Positions 1-9,562 of a stretch of DNA of 64,000 bases are shown here, piece after piece. The position numbers and the translations under genes were made by a program. The DNA is from Bordetella ansorpii (GTDB lineage: Bacteria > Pseudomonadota > Gammaproteobacteria > Burkholderiales > Burkholderiaceae_B), in contig NZ_FKBS01000014.1 in assembly GCF_900078315.1 (NCBI RefSeq), forward strand, positions 742,802 through 806,801, read 5' to 3'. Within the stretch, counting starts at the first letter, position 1, and every line of letters begins with the position of its first letter. Below the pieces are notes generated by a model. The model did no database searches, had not been told where the DNA came from, and saw nothing but the letters and a program-made list of their open reading frames with translations.

Positions 1-460
1 GCAGGATGTCCTCGAGGTAGGCCTGTGCATCGGGCGCGGCCCTCATGATGTGCCGCACCCACGCATTGCGTTCATGGGCGGTGACGACCAGTTCCCACAC
101 GCAGGCCAGCGCCGGCGCGTCCACGGGCGTGAAACGGCTGGGATCCTTCAGTGGGGCGGACAGCATGCGCTGGCACACGATGCCGCCTGATATCCACCAG
201 TCCACCAGCAGCCAGACGGCTTCCTCGCCGACGTGCGCGATGCAGAATCCCAGCCCCTGGCTGCGCTCGCCGCCGGCATGCTCGTCCAGCACGGCATGGA
301 CGGCGGCACGCGCGCAGGTGGCGACGGCATCGGAAAGAATGGTGCCTTGCAGATCCGGATCGCGATGGATGCCATAGGCCTTTATCGCATGGCCTGATTC
401 AAGCCATGTGCCGATGGGCGCGATTCTGCGGGGACGATAGGGTTCGGAGCGTAGGGCCAT
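1..460 (-). CDS. Hypothetical protein, C-terminus cut by window edge
   Basis: An open frame runs leftward from an ATG at 458-460 to the window edge without a stop, giving 153 codons. The product begins MALRSEPYRPRR and is rich in Trp, His and Cys around a WLLVDWWISGG segment. I do not recognise the family. It is predicted soluble, with no signal peptide or clear membrane helix. There is no convincing Shine-Dalgarno sequence before the ATG, so the start is tentative. It lies downstream of frmR on the same strand, separated by a hairpin. Codon use looks like that of its neighbours. Confidence 0.6.
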   Translation of the reverse strand, partial: MALRSEPYRPRRIAPIGTWLESGHAIKAYGIHRDPDLQGTILSDAVATCARAAVHAVLDEHAGGERSQGLGFCIAHVGEEAVWLLVDWWISGGIVCQRMLSAPLKDPSRFTPVDAPALACVWELVVTAHERNAWVRHIMRAAPDAQAYLEDIL

Positions 461-504
461 GTCGACGAAAGACGAGCAAGTGGTTGCCGGACATGGATAC
501 TATC

Positions 505-525
505 CGGTCCGCTCAGGGCGGACCG
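505..525. terminator. Hairpin after frmR (possible terminator)
   Basis: Arms CGGTCCGC (505-512) and GCGGACCG (518-525) form a perfect 8-bp stem with a 5-nt loop. It lies 24 bp past the frmR stop and before the next leftward gene. There is no T-tract on the minus strand, so intrinsic termination is uncertain. Confidence 0.35.
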
Positions 526-548
526 TGCCGCTGCCCCGGCATGCCCAC

Positions 549-839
549 CTATTTCAGATAGGTGCGCAACGTCTTCATCAGCGATTCGATCTCGGCGTCG
601 GAATCCGACGGCTCCCGGGACCTGCGCGCCTCGCCCGTCGAGCCGAACAGCTCCATCAGGTGGGTCTGCAGGATCTCGGCCATCAGGCCGTTCGCGGCGC
701 CTCGCAGGGCGGCGATCTGCTGCAGCAGGGCGCTGCAGTCGACGCCTTCCTCGACCGCGCGTTCAAGGGCTTCGGTCTGGCCCTTGATACGCCGCAAGCG
801 CACGATGGTCCGTCGCTTGTCCTCTGCGGAATAGGGCAT
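549..839 (-). CDS. frmR: FrmR-type formaldehyde-sensing repressor (CsoR/RcnR family)
   Basis: A 96-residue all-helical DNA-binding repressor that de-represses the formaldehyde-detoxification operon when formaldehyde crosslinks its sensor residues. The family fingerprint is clear: Pro2, Cys35 in a VDCSALLQQI context and His60. Pro2 and Cys35 are the residues linked by formaldehyde in characterised FrmR proteins. Length matches the family (about 90 residues). The gene follows frmA on the same strand after 63 bp, the reverse of the E. coli frmR-frmA order. Two palindromes at the frmA promoter are its likely operators, so it would repress both genes. Metal-sensing CsoR/RcnR is the alternative, but the frmA neighbour argues for formaldehyde. 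Confidence 0.9.
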   Translation of the reverse strand: MPYSAEDKRRTIVRLRRIKGQTEALERAVEEGVDCSALLQQIAALRGAANGLMAEILQTHLMELFGSTGEARRSREPSDSDAEIESLMKTLRTYLK

Positions 840-902
840 GTTGCCTGTTGCTCCGATGGTTCGCCCAGAGGCCCGGCGTGTTGCCGGGCCTTTGGACAGC
901 GA

Positions 903-2069
<1,167 letters not shown>

Positions 2070-2105
2070 TCATCTCGTGTCGCAGCGCGAGGCGCAGGCG
2101 CCTGG

Positions 2106-2122
2106 ATACTATGGGGTAGTAT
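2106..2122. promoter_or_regulatory. FrmR operator candidate 1
   Basis: Perfect inverted repeat: ATACTA (2106-2111), spacer TGGGG, TAGTAT (2117-2122). AT-rich arms around a G-run are the form of CsoR/FrmR operators. It overlaps the proposed -10 element and start point of frmA on the minus strand, where a bound repressor would block transcription. Confidence 0.7.
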
Positions 2123-2150
2123 GATAGCCCATACTCTGGCCCAGTATCAA
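2121..2150 (-). promoter_or_regulatory. frmA promoter (-35 and -10)
   Basis: Read on the minus strand, TTGATA (complement of 2145-2150) is followed after 18 nt by TATCAT (complement of 2121-2126). Each differs from the sigma-70 consensus at one base. The predicted start is near 2114, giving a leader of about 100 nt to the frmA ATG. Confidence 0.6.
2131..2147. promoter_or_regulatory. FrmR operator candidate 2
   Basis: Inverted repeat ATACT (2131-2135), spacer CTGGCCC, AGTAT (2143-2147). Its centre is 25 bp from that of operator 1. It lies in the promoter spacer and -35 region. Its arms match the first five bases of the operator 1 arms, which suggests a second, weaker site. Confidence 0.5.
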
Positions 2151-2363
2151 TCGACAAGTTTGCATGTACGTGTCAGTCCTCATCATGACGGTTCGCGGAT
2201 ATCGCTGGTAACCAGCATTAACACTTCACAGCCTCGGGAACAGCCAGGGCAGCTAGGATGTAACGCAACGGCATCAGGCCAATCTGGGTAGTGCTTCGCA
2301 CCGTCGGCCTGTCCGCCTAGGTGGCGGCGCCCTCTGCGCCGATACATCTTCAGGGAGGCCCGA

Positions 2364-3860
2364 ATGAAAAAGATCAGTAGTGGTAATGCCGGACTGGACA
2401 CGATCCTGAATGGCGGCCTGCCTCCCAGGCACCTGTATCTGCTCGAAGGGGCGCCTGGCTCTGGCAAGACCACCCTTGCGCTGGAGTTCCTGCGCGCGGG
2501 CGTCAGGCAGGGCGAGCGCGCCTTGTATGTGACGCTTTCCGAGACGCGCGAAGAACTGGCGATGGTGGCCGAGTCACATGGCTGGAGCGTGGACGAGTTC
2601 GATATTTTCGAACTCAGCACGGTCGACCAGGCCATGGGCGACAGCCGCGAGCAATCCATCCTGCATCCCTGGGAAATGGAGCTGGGCGAGACCATCAAGC
2701 TGATTCAACAAGAGGTCGATCGTGTGCAGCCCCAGCGCGTGGTGTTCGACAGCCTGTCGGAAATGCGCCTGCTGGCGCACGATGCCATGCGCTATCGCCG
2801 CCAGGTACTGTCCTTGAAGCAATTTTTCGCGGGCCGCAACTCCACCGTGATCCTGGTCGATGACATGACCGGCATGAGCGGCATGAGCGGACGGCAGGAT
2901 TCGGATCTGCACAGCCTGTGCCACGGCGTCATCACGTTGGAGCGCCTGACGCTGGATTACGGCCCGTCCCGGCGCCGCCTGCACGTGCAGAAGCTGCGCG
3001 GCGTGGACTTCCTGGCCGGCTACCACGACTTCGCCATCCGCACGGGCGGCCTGGATATCTATCCCCGCCTGGTGGCGGCGGATCATCATGCGCCGTATTC
3101 GGGCGAGCCGGTGTCCAGCGGGGTTCCCGCGCTGGATGCGCTGCTCAGCGGCGGTCCGCTGCGGGGCACCAGCACGCTCATCACCGGCCCCGCCGGCACG
3201 GGCAAGACCACGATCGCGCTGCAGTATCTGCACGCGGCCTGCGATCGCGGCGAATGCGCCACCATTTTCGAGTTCGACGAGCGTGTCGGCACGCTGGGCA
3301 AGCGTGCGCAGGCCTTCAACATGGATATCGACCGATATGTCGAGAGCGGTTGCCTGTCGATCCAGCAGATCGATCCCGCCGCGCTGTCGCCCGGCGAGTT
3401 CACCGCGCGAGTGCGCCGGGAAGTCGAGGACCGTGGCGTGAAAATGCTGGTGATCGACAGCCTGAACGGCTACATGGCGGCGATGCAGCACGAGAAGCAA
3501 CTGATCCTGCAGATGCATGAGCTGCTGTCCTATCTCAGCCAGAAAGGTATCGTCACGTTCCTCATCAATCCTCAACAGGGATTGCTGGGGACGATGGCCA
3601 CCAACCTGAACATCTCCTATATCTCGGACGTGGTGTTGATGTTGCGCTTCTTCGAGGCGGGCGGGCGCATGCGCAAGGCGATTTCCGTCCTGAAGAACCG
3701 GGGCGGGCCGCACGAGGACGCGATCCGCGAATTGCGCATCGATGCCAGCGGCGTCAGGGTCGGCGCTCCGCTGACGGCCTTCCGGGGCGTCATGACGGGT
3801 ACGCCGGAATACACGGGCGAGCCGGATCCTCTGATGGAAGACCGGAAGCGCCATGGGTGA
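2364..3860 (+). CDS. KaiC-like RecA-superfamily ATPase, two domains
   Basis: A 498-residue protein with two KaiC/RecA domains in tandem. P-loops are GAPGSGKT (residues 29-36) and GPAGTGKT (275-282), followed by hydrophobic strands ending in Asp (VVFDS, LVIDS). Non-cyanobacterial KaiC homologues are ATPases thought to act in stress and signal timing. No kaiA or kaiB is nearby, so a circadian clock role is not implied. The first domain has SETREE where cyanobacterial KaiC has a Glu-Glu pair, and the second has FEFDER, so catalysis may differ. A GGAGG site lies before the ATG. The last 8 bp overlap the downstream histidine kinase start, so the two are translationally coupled and probably work together. 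Confidence 0.88.
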   Translation: MKKISSGNAGLDTILNGGLPPRHLYLLEGAPGSGKTTLALEFLRAGVRQGERALYVTLSETREELAMVAESHGWSVDEFDIFELSTVDQAMGDSREQSILHPWEMELGETIKLIQQEVDRVQPQRVVFDSLSEMRLLAHDAMRYRRQVLSLKQFFAGRNSTVILVDDMTGMSGMSGRQDSDLHSLCHGVITLERLTLDYGPSRRRLHVQKLRGVDFLAGYHDFAIRTGGLDIYPRLVAADHHAPYSGEPVSSGVPALDALLSGGPLRGTSTLITGPAGTGKTTIALQYLHAACDRGECATIFEFDERVGTLGKRAQAFNMDIDRYVESGCLSIQQIDPAALSPGEFTARVRREVEDRGVKMLVIDSLNGYMAAMQHEKQLILQMHELLSYLSQKGIVTFLINPQQGLLGTMATNLNISYISDVVLMLRFFEAGGRMRKAISVLKNRGGPHEDAIRELRIDASGVRVGAPLTAFRGVMTGTPEYTGEPDPLMEDRKRHG

Positions 3861-5925
3861 CGCGGGAGAAGGCCGGCAGGTATCGATCTGCGCGCCGTAT
3901 GGCCGGGACGCGGAGAGCGTGTCGCAGCTGTTGCTGCGAGACGGCTATCACGCGGTGGTCCATCCCGATCTCGCGGCGCTGGCGGCCGGCCTGGACGAAC
4001 ACGTGGGGGTGGTGCTGCTGACCGAAGAGGCGCTGCGGTCCGGCGCCGACGCGCTGCGCGCCGCGCTGCTGCGCCAGCAGGACTGGTCGGACATTCCCTT
4101 CGTGGTGTTGGCGGCGGCGCGCTCGACGCGTTCCCGGTCGGTGGAGTGGGCCTATACCCAACTGCGGACCTTGTTCAGCAACGCGGTCGTGCTCGAACGG
4201 CCCCTGGGCCGCAAGTCGCTGTTGAGCGCCATCGATTCGGCGTTGCGGTCCCGGCGCAAGCAGTTCGAGATGCGTGACCGTCTGGCCGAACGGGACCGCG
4301 CCCGCCAGGAGCTGGCCGAAAGCAATGCGCGACTGCTGCTGGCCGCGGACGCGGCGGAGATCGGGTTCTGGAACGTGGACCCCGCCAATGGCAAGCTGGA
4401 TGGCTCGCCCCGGATGCGGGCCATGTTCGGATTCGCGCATCACGCCGATCTGTCGCTGGCCGATCTTCACCATGCGCTGCATCCCGCGGATGCGCCGGCC
4501 GCCGAGCAGGCGTACGCCGCGGCCTGCGACCCCGCGCGCCGCGCGCCTTATGACGTGCAGTACCGCACGGTGTCCTCGGACGGCGTGGTGCGCTGGGTGG
4601 CGGCCAAGGGCCGTGGTCTGTTCGACGCGGACGGCGTCTGCGCACGCGTGATCGGCACCGCGATCGACATCACGGCGCTCAAGGCGTATTCGCTGGAACT
4701 GCGGTCGTTGAACGAGACGCTCGAAGAGCGGGTGAAGGAACGTACCGACCGGCTGATGCAGGCCGAGGCCGCGTTGCGCCAAAGCCAGAAGATGGAGGCG
4801 GTGGGCCAGTTGACCGGGGGTATCGCCCACGACTTCAACAACATGCTGACCGGCGTGATCGGCGCCATGGACATCATGCGCCGCCGCATGAGCGCGGGCC
4901 GCATGGAGGGGCTGGAGCGCTACATGGACGCGGCCTCGGCGTCGGCGCAGCGCGCCGCCACGCTGACCGCGCGGCTGCTGGCCTTCTCGCGGCGGCAGTC
5001 CCTGGACGCGCGGCCGCTGGATGCCGCGCAGTTGCTGCGCTCGCTGGAAGACCTGCTGCGCCGCACCCTGGGCGAGCGCGTCGACCTGCGCATCATCACC
5101 GGCCACGACCTGCCCTTTGCCGTGGCGGACGCGAACCAGCTGGAAAGCGCCATCCTGAACCTGGTCATCAATGCCCGCGACGCCATGCCGGACGGCGGCC
5201 AGCTCACCGTCGAGGCCCACGCCATCGACATCGGGACCGACTACGCCTCGGTGAATCCCGAGCTGGGCACGGGACGCTACGTCGTGGTGAAGGTTTCCGA
5301 TACCGGCGTGGGCATGGCCCCTGAATTGATCGAGAAGGCCTTCGAGCCGTTCTTCACGACGAAGGCCGTGGGCCAGGGAACGGGCCTGGGCTTGTCGATG
5401 GTGTATGGCTTCGCGCGCCAATCGGGCGGGCAGGTCCGCATCCATAGCGAGCTGGGCGTGGGCACGTCGGTGTCTCTCTATCTGCGCAGTGCGCAGGCGC
5501 AGTCCGGGCAGCAGGCGGCGAGCCCCGCGCCGGCGCCGCCGCAAGGCGGCGGCGAACACGTGCTGGTGGTGGAGGACGACGCGTCGGTGCGCCTGCTGAT
5601 AAAGGACGTGCTCGAAGAGCTGTCCTACCGGCCCGTGGAAGCCGCGGAGGCCGACGCCGCACTGGCGATACTGCGGTCGGACGTTCCCATCCGGCTGATG
5701 GTGTCCGACGTCGGGCTGCCAGGCATGAACGGCCGCCAACTGGCCGAGGCGGCGCGGCAGCACCGGCCCGACCTGCCCATCCTGTTCGTGACGGGGTATG
5801 CCGAGAACGCGGCGATCCGGGCCGGATTCCTGGGCACCAACATGGCGATGATTACCAAGCCTTTTGCCCTGGAGGCGCTGGCGGCGAAGATCTCGGAGAT
5901 GTTGGCGCAACAGGCCGCCGGTTGA
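3853..5925 (+). CDS. Hybrid sensor histidine kinase with PAS and C-terminal receiver
   Basis: A 690-residue cytoplasmic kinase without membrane helices. Order: an N-terminal receiver-like or degenerate domain (about 1-125), coiled segment, PAS/PAC domain (about 155-285), HisKA with phospho-accepting His326 in [11 protein letters not shown], HATPase ([25 protein letters not shown]), then a receiver (about 570-685) with phospho-acceptor Asp619 in [10 protein letters not shown]. There is no output DNA-binding domain, so it must signal through a partner. Overlap with the kaiC-like gene (ATGGGTGA shared) points to that ATPase as input or output. KaiC-kinase pairs of this type occur in many proteobacteria, and their signal is generally unknown. 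Confidence 0.9.
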   Translation: MGDAGEGRQVSICAPYGRDAESVSQLLLRDGYHAVVHPDLAALAAGLDEHVGVVLLTEEALRSGADALRAALLRQQDWSDIPFVVLAAARSTRSRSVEWAYTQLRTLFSNAVVLERPLGRKSLLSAIDSALRSRRKQFEMRDRLAERDRARQELAESNARLLLAADAAEIGFWNVDPANGKLDGSPRMRAMFGFAHHADLSLADLHHALHPADAPAAEQAYAAACDPARRAPYDVQYRTVSSDGVVRWVAAKGRGLFDADGVCARVIGTAIDITALKAYSLELRSLNETLEERVKERTDRLMQAEAALRQSQKMEAVGQLTGGIAHDFNNMLTGVIGAMDIMRRRMSAGRMEGLERYMDAASASAQRAATLTARLLAFSRRQSLDARPLDAAQLLRSLEDLLRRTLGERVDLRIITGHDLPFAVADANQLESAILNLVINARDAMPDGGQLTVEAHAIDIGTDYASVNPELGTGRYVVVKVSDTGVGMAPELIEKAFEPFFTTKAVGQGTGLGLSMVYGFARQSGGQVRIHSELGVGTSVSLYLRSAQAQSGQQAASPAPAPPQGGGEHVLVVEDDASVRLLIKDVLEELSYRPVEAAEADAALAILRSDVPIRLMVSDVGLPGMNGRQLAEAARQHRPDLPILFVTGYAENAAIRAGFLGTNMAMITKPFALEALAAKISEMLAQQAAG

Positions 5926-6109
5926 GGCGCGTCAGGCCCGGCGCCCATCGCTGAACGCGCGCATGGTAGCCCGCGGGTCGGTAAGAAATGCCTTTCTTGC
6001 ACCGCGTCCGCTGCCTTTCATGCCGCGCACACCCGCGCGGGAAAGACCGACCCCGCAGGCACGCCGGATGCTAGTAGTGGTTTCCATCCCACAAGGCGAG
6101 GAGTCCCTG

Positions 6110-6526
6110 ATGAAAACCCGCAACTATGTGACCAATGTGCTGGCCGCCGCCCTGGTGGCAGGCGGCATGACGCTCGGCGGCGGCGCCATCGCGCAGTCGT
6201 CGGCCAACACCAGCATGCCGTCGAAGTCGCCGAACGATTCGACGGCGGCCCAGCCGAATGCGCCCACGCCGCCGGGCGTGCAACCCGCCGCGCCGGCGAG
6301 TCAGACGCCGGGCGGCTCGTCGGCCAGCGGTTCGTCGATGAAGCAGGATTCGATGAAGCATGACGGCAGCTCGTCGTCCAAGCATCGCAGCGGCTCCGGC
6401 TCGTCGATGGGCGGCTCGCACGATAGCGGCGCGGGCTCGTCGACCGGAAGCAGTAGCGCGCCGTCCAGCGGCGGCGGCAACGGTTCGCCGCCGGCGGGCT
6501 ATCCGCGTACGGGCGGTTCCAACTGA
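6110..6526 (+). CDS. Small secreted Ser/Gly-rich low-complexity protein
   Basis: A 138-residue protein with a clear Sec signal peptide (basic MKTRNY, hydrophobic core, cleavage near AIAQ at about residue 29). The remainder is almost entirely Ser, Gly, Pro, Ala, Lys and His, with short repeats such as MKQDSMKHD and GSSMGGSHDSG. It has no globular domain. The start is set by a GAGGAG site 7 nt upstream; the open frame continues further upstream but without a ribosome site. Exported disordered proteins of this type are common in Bordetella-like genomes and their role is not known. A strong hairpin follows the gene. Confidence 0.8.
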   Translation: MKTRNYVTNVLAAALVAGGMTLGGGAIAQSSANTSMPSKSPNDSTAAQPNAPTPPGVQPAAPASQTPGGSSASGSSMKQDSMKHDGSSSSKHRSGSGSSMGGSHDSGAGSSTGSSSAPSSGGGNGSPPAGYPRTGGSN

Positions 6527-6555
6527 CGTCCCGTGACACGCGGCTGGCATGAGTG

Positions 6556-6581
6556 AAGGCGTTCCCTCCGGGGAACGCCTT
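6556..6581. terminator. Bidirectional hairpin terminator between convergent genes
   Basis: A perfect 11-bp stem, AAGGCGTTCCC (6556-6566) with GGGAACGCCTT (6571-6581), closes a TCCG tetraloop, a very stable UNCG-type loop. It lies between the convergent secreted-protein gene and dbpA. Only short T-runs follow, but the location fits termination in both directions. Confidence 0.7.
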
Positions 6582-6603
6582 GTTGCGCCGGCCGCGGACG
6601 TCG

Positions 6604-7989
6604 TCAGCCTTGCATCAGGCGCATCCGGAAACGCTTGCCCTTGATGTTGCCGTTGCCGAGCTTCGCGCAGGCTGTCTTGGCGATGCCGCGTTCCAGCGCC
6701 ACATACGTGACCTGGTCGCCCACGTTGATCTTGCCGACCTGTTCCTTGGTCAGCCCCGCATCGCCCGTGAGCGCCCCCAGCAGATCGCCCGGGCGCAGCT
6801 TGTCCTTCTTGCCGCCCAGGATCACCATCGTGACCATGGGCGCGCGCAGCGGCGTGCTCGAGGTGGCCGTGAACTTCTGCAGATCGGACCAGCGCAGCGG
6901 CTTGCCCTGGTATTGCTCGATCAGGTTGGCGGCCTGCATCTCGTGCGGCGCGCACAGGCTCAGCGCCAGGCCGTTCTCCTGGCCGCGGCCGGTGCGGCCG
7001 ATGCGGTGCACGTGCACCTCGGGATCGCGCGTGACGTCGACGTTGATGACGGCGCCCAGCGCGGGAATGTCCAGGCCGCGTGCGGCCACATCGGTGGCCA
7101 CCAGCACCGCGCAGCTCTGGTTGGCGAACTGGATCAGCACTTCGTCGCGGTCGCGCTGCTCCAGGTCGCCGTGCAGGGCCAGCGCGCTGACGCCCTGCGC
7201 GCGCAGGTCATCGGCCAGGTCGCGGCATTGGGCCTTGGTGTTGCAGAAGGCCAGCGCGGAGGCGGGACGGTAATGGTTCAGCAACTGCGCCACCGCGGCG
7301 TTGCGGCCGTCGGGCGCGATCTCGAAGAAGTGTTGTTCGATGCGCGAGGCATCGTGCTGCGCCTCGACGCGGATCTCGGCCGGGTTGCGCAGGAAGCGCG
7401 CGGCGTTCTTGCGGATGTCGTCGGGGTAGGTGGCCGAGAACAGCAGGGTCTGGCGCGTGGGCGGGCAGGCCGAGACGATGCTGGCCACGTCGTCGAAGAA
7501 GCCCATGTCGACCATGCGGTCCGCTTCGTCCAGCACCAGCGTGCGCAGGGCGCCGAGGTCGATGGTGGCGCGTTCCAGGTGGTCGATCAGGCGGCCCGGC
7601 GTGCCGACCACGATATGGGCGCCGTGCTGCAGCGATTCGACCTGCGGACGGATGGGCGTGCCGCCCGCCAGCGTCAGGATCTTGACGTTGGCCTCGGCGC
7701 GCGCCAGGCGGCGCAGTTCCTGGGCGACCTGGTCGGCCAGTTCGCGCGTGGGGCAGATCACCAGGCCCTGCAGGGCGAAGCGCGTGGGTTCGAGCGTGTG
7801 CATGATGCCCAGCCCGAACGTGGCGGTCTTGCCGCTGCCCGTCTTGGCCTGTGCGATCAGGTCGCGCCCTTCGAGGATGAGGGGCAGGCTTTGCGCCTGG
7901 ATCTCGGTCATCTCTTTGTAGCCGAGGCTGTCGAGGTTGCCGAGCTGCGCCGGCGACAGGGGCAGGCTGGAAAAAGAGAGGGAAGTCAT
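6604..7989 (-). CDS. dbpA: ATP-dependent RNA helicase DbpA
   Basis: A 461-residue DEAD-box helicase acting in 50S ribosome assembly. Motifs in order: Q-motif region, AKTGSGKT (motif I), PTRELA, TPGRL, DEAD in VLDEADRMVD, SAT, ARGLDIP and HRIGRTGR. The C-terminal about 75 residues (PMVTMVILGGKKDKLRPGDLLGAL) are the DbpA RNA-binding domain, which targets helix 92 of 23S rRNA and separates DbpA from RhlE-type helicases. The start is at MTSLSF (7987-7989); an upstream in-frame extension of 30 codons is not conserved-looking. Single gene, converging on the hairpin at 6556-6581. Confidence 0.93.
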   Translation of the reverse strand: MTSLSFSSLPLSPAQLGNLDSLGYKEMTEIQAQSLPLILEGRDLIAQAKTGSGKTATFGLGIMHTLEPTRFALQGLVICPTRELADQVAQELRRLARAEANVKILTLAGGTPIRPQVESLQHGAHIVVGTPGRLIDHLERATIDLGALRTLVLDEADRMVDMGFFDDVASIVSACPPTRQTLLFSATYPDDIRKNAARFLRNPAEIRVEAQHDASRIEQHFFEIAPDGRNAAVAQLLNHYRPASALAFCNTKAQCRDLADDLRAQGVSALALHGDLEQRDRDEVLIQFANQSCAVLVATDVAARGLDIPALGAVINVDVTRDPEVHVHRIGRTGRGQENGLALSLCAPHEMQAANLIEQYQGKPLRWSDLQKFTATSSTPLRAPMVTMVILGGKKDKLRPGDLLGALTGDAGLTKEQVGKINVGDQVTYVALERGIAKTACAKLGNGNIKGKRFRMRLMQG

Positions 7990-8188
7990 GGTGTGGGCCG
8001 CCGGCGGGTAAAGGTTGAAGTCTAGCAGGCGAGGGCTGTCCGGCCGTGCCGTCCGAGCCGGTAAACGATGTGATATCAAGCGCTTGCGCGATGTGGCCGG
8101 CCGCTGCGCCCTGGGGCATCGTCAGGGATGCCGGCCGAAAGGAGCGCGGGACGCTGTCTGCCGCGATCCGCGGGCAGCGGCTACGGTA

Positions 8189-9442
8189 TCAGCCGAACTT
8201 GCGCACCGCATCCAACGCCAGGCCCGCGCCGATGCTGCCGAACAGGTCGCCTTCCACGCTGCGGGCCTGCGGCACCAGCGCCGACACGCTTTCGCGCAGG
8301 CGCGGCACGCGGCTCGACCCTCCGGTGAAGAACACGGTGTCCACGGCATCGAGCGCCACGCCGGCCTCGCGCAGCAGCGCCGACACGGTGGTCTCGATCC
8401 GGCCGACCAGGCCCCCGACGGCTTCGTCGAAGGCAGGCCGCGTCACGTCCACGTGCCGTCCGGGCGCGATGCGCGACAGGTCGATCCTGGTTTCCGAAGC
8501 GTCGGACATGGCGATCTTGGCTTCTTCCACCTGGTAGGCGAGCCAGTGGCCGGCGCGCTGCTTGATCACTTCCATCAGCAGGTCCACCTTTTCGCGTTCG
8601 GTGGATTGCAGGCGCAGCGTGGCCAGTTGATCGACCGACTTGCGCGCGTAGATGTTGTTGATGGTGTGCCAGCAGGCGAGGTTGCGGTAGGGCGTGGACG
8701 GCATGTCCTTGCCGCTGCGCAGTTGGGTGCCCAGGCCCAGCAACGGCATGACCTGCGCCAGGCTCAGCTGCATGTCGAAGTCCGATCCGCCAATGTGCAC
8801 GCCGCCATGCGCCAGGATGTCTTCGCGGCGGTCGGCCTTGCCTGCGCGCTGCGGGCCCAGGCGGATCAGCGAGAAATCGGAGGTACCCCCGCCGATGTCG
8901 ATGACCAGCACCAGTTCTTCGCGGTCGATCTGCGACTCGTAGTCGAAGGCCGCCGCCAGGGGTTCGAACTGGAACGCGATGTCGGTGAAGCCCACGCTGC
9001 GCGCGATCTCGCCCAGGGTGTCCTGGGCCAGTTGGTCGGCGGCCGGGTTGTCGTCGACGAAGAACACCGGGCGGCCCAGCACCACGCGGTTGAAGGGCGT
9101 GCCCGCGGCGGTTTCGGCGCGGCGCTTGAGCTCGGCGATGAAGCGGGTCAGCAGCACGCGGAAGGGCAGGGCGCGGCCTTGCACTTCGGTATGGCCGTCC
9201 ATCAGCGAGCTGCCCAGCAGGTTTTTCATGGCGCGCATCAGGCGGCCGTCGTAGCCTTCGAGGTAGTCGGCCAGGGCGGCGCGGCCGAAGCTGACGTCGT
9301 CGTCTTCGTCATGGAAGAAGATCGCCGAAGGCAGGGTGGGCTTGCCATCTTCCAGCGTCAGCAGGGTGTGCTGGCCGGGACGGCTCCAGCCCACGGTGGA
9401 ATTAGACGTGCCGAAGTCCAGGCCGCATGCAGGGGAAGTCAT
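8189..9442 (-). CDS. yegD: Hsp70-family chaperone-like protein (YegD type)
   Basis: A 417-residue actin-fold ATPase of the Hsp70 superfamily. Phosphate-binding loops are visible: LDFGTSNSTVG near the N-terminus, VIDIGGGTSDFSLI in the middle and FFTGGSSRVPRLRE near the C-terminus. It ends soon after the nucleotide-binding domain and lacks the DnaK substrate-binding domain, as YegD does. The substrate is unknown. The start at MTSPACGLDFG is chosen because the ATPase motif begins there; the open frame continues 27 codons upstream without a ribosome site. It is monocistronic by context, with the ferritin-like gene about 120 bp upstream behind a terminator. Confidence 0.87.
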   Translation of the reverse strand: MTSPACGLDFGTSNSTVGWSRPGQHTLLTLEDGKPTLPSAIFFHDEDDDVSFGRAALADYLEGYDGRLMRAMKNLLGSSLMDGHTEVQGRALPFRVLLTRFIAELKRRAETAAGTPFNRVVLGRPVFFVDDNPAADQLAQDTLGEIARSVGFTDIAFQFEPLAAAFDYESQIDREELVLVIDIGGGTSDFSLIRLGPQRAGKADRREDILAHGGVHIGGSDFDMQLSLAQVMPLLGLGTQLRSGKDMPSTPYRNLACWHTINNIYARKSVDQLATLRLQSTEREKVDLLMEVIKQRAGHWLAYQVEEAKIAMSDASETRIDLSRIAPGRHVDVTRPAFDEAVGGLVGRIETTVSALLREAGVALDAVDTVFFTGGSSRVPRLRESVSALVPQARSVEGDLFGSIGAGLALDAVRKFG

Positions 9443-9526
9443 CGAAAAACGGGGATGTGAGGCGAAATGGCGCACAAGTGTAGCCGCAAGCGGTGGCCAG
9501 CCCGTTTCGGAACATGGGGACACATC

Positions 9527-9557
9527 GAAAAGCCGCCCACGCGAACGGCGGGCGGCT
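9527..9557 (-). terminator. Rho-independent terminator of the ferritin-like gene
   Basis: On the minus strand, arms AGCCGCCC and GGGCGGCT (plus 9550-9557 and 9531-9538) form an 8-bp GC stem followed immediately by TTTT. It begins 6 bp after the stop of the YciE/YciF-like gene. Confidence 0.65.
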
Positions 9558-9562
9558 GGGGA

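Noticed and set aside
3790-5910. 706-codon minus-strand frame opposite the hybrid kinase
   Set aside because: Shadow of the kinase gene; no recognisable domain.
5983-5998. AAGAAA-TGCC-TTTCTT hairpin after the hybrid kinase
   Set aside because: Six weak A/T-rich pairs and no T-tract; too unstable to call a terminator.
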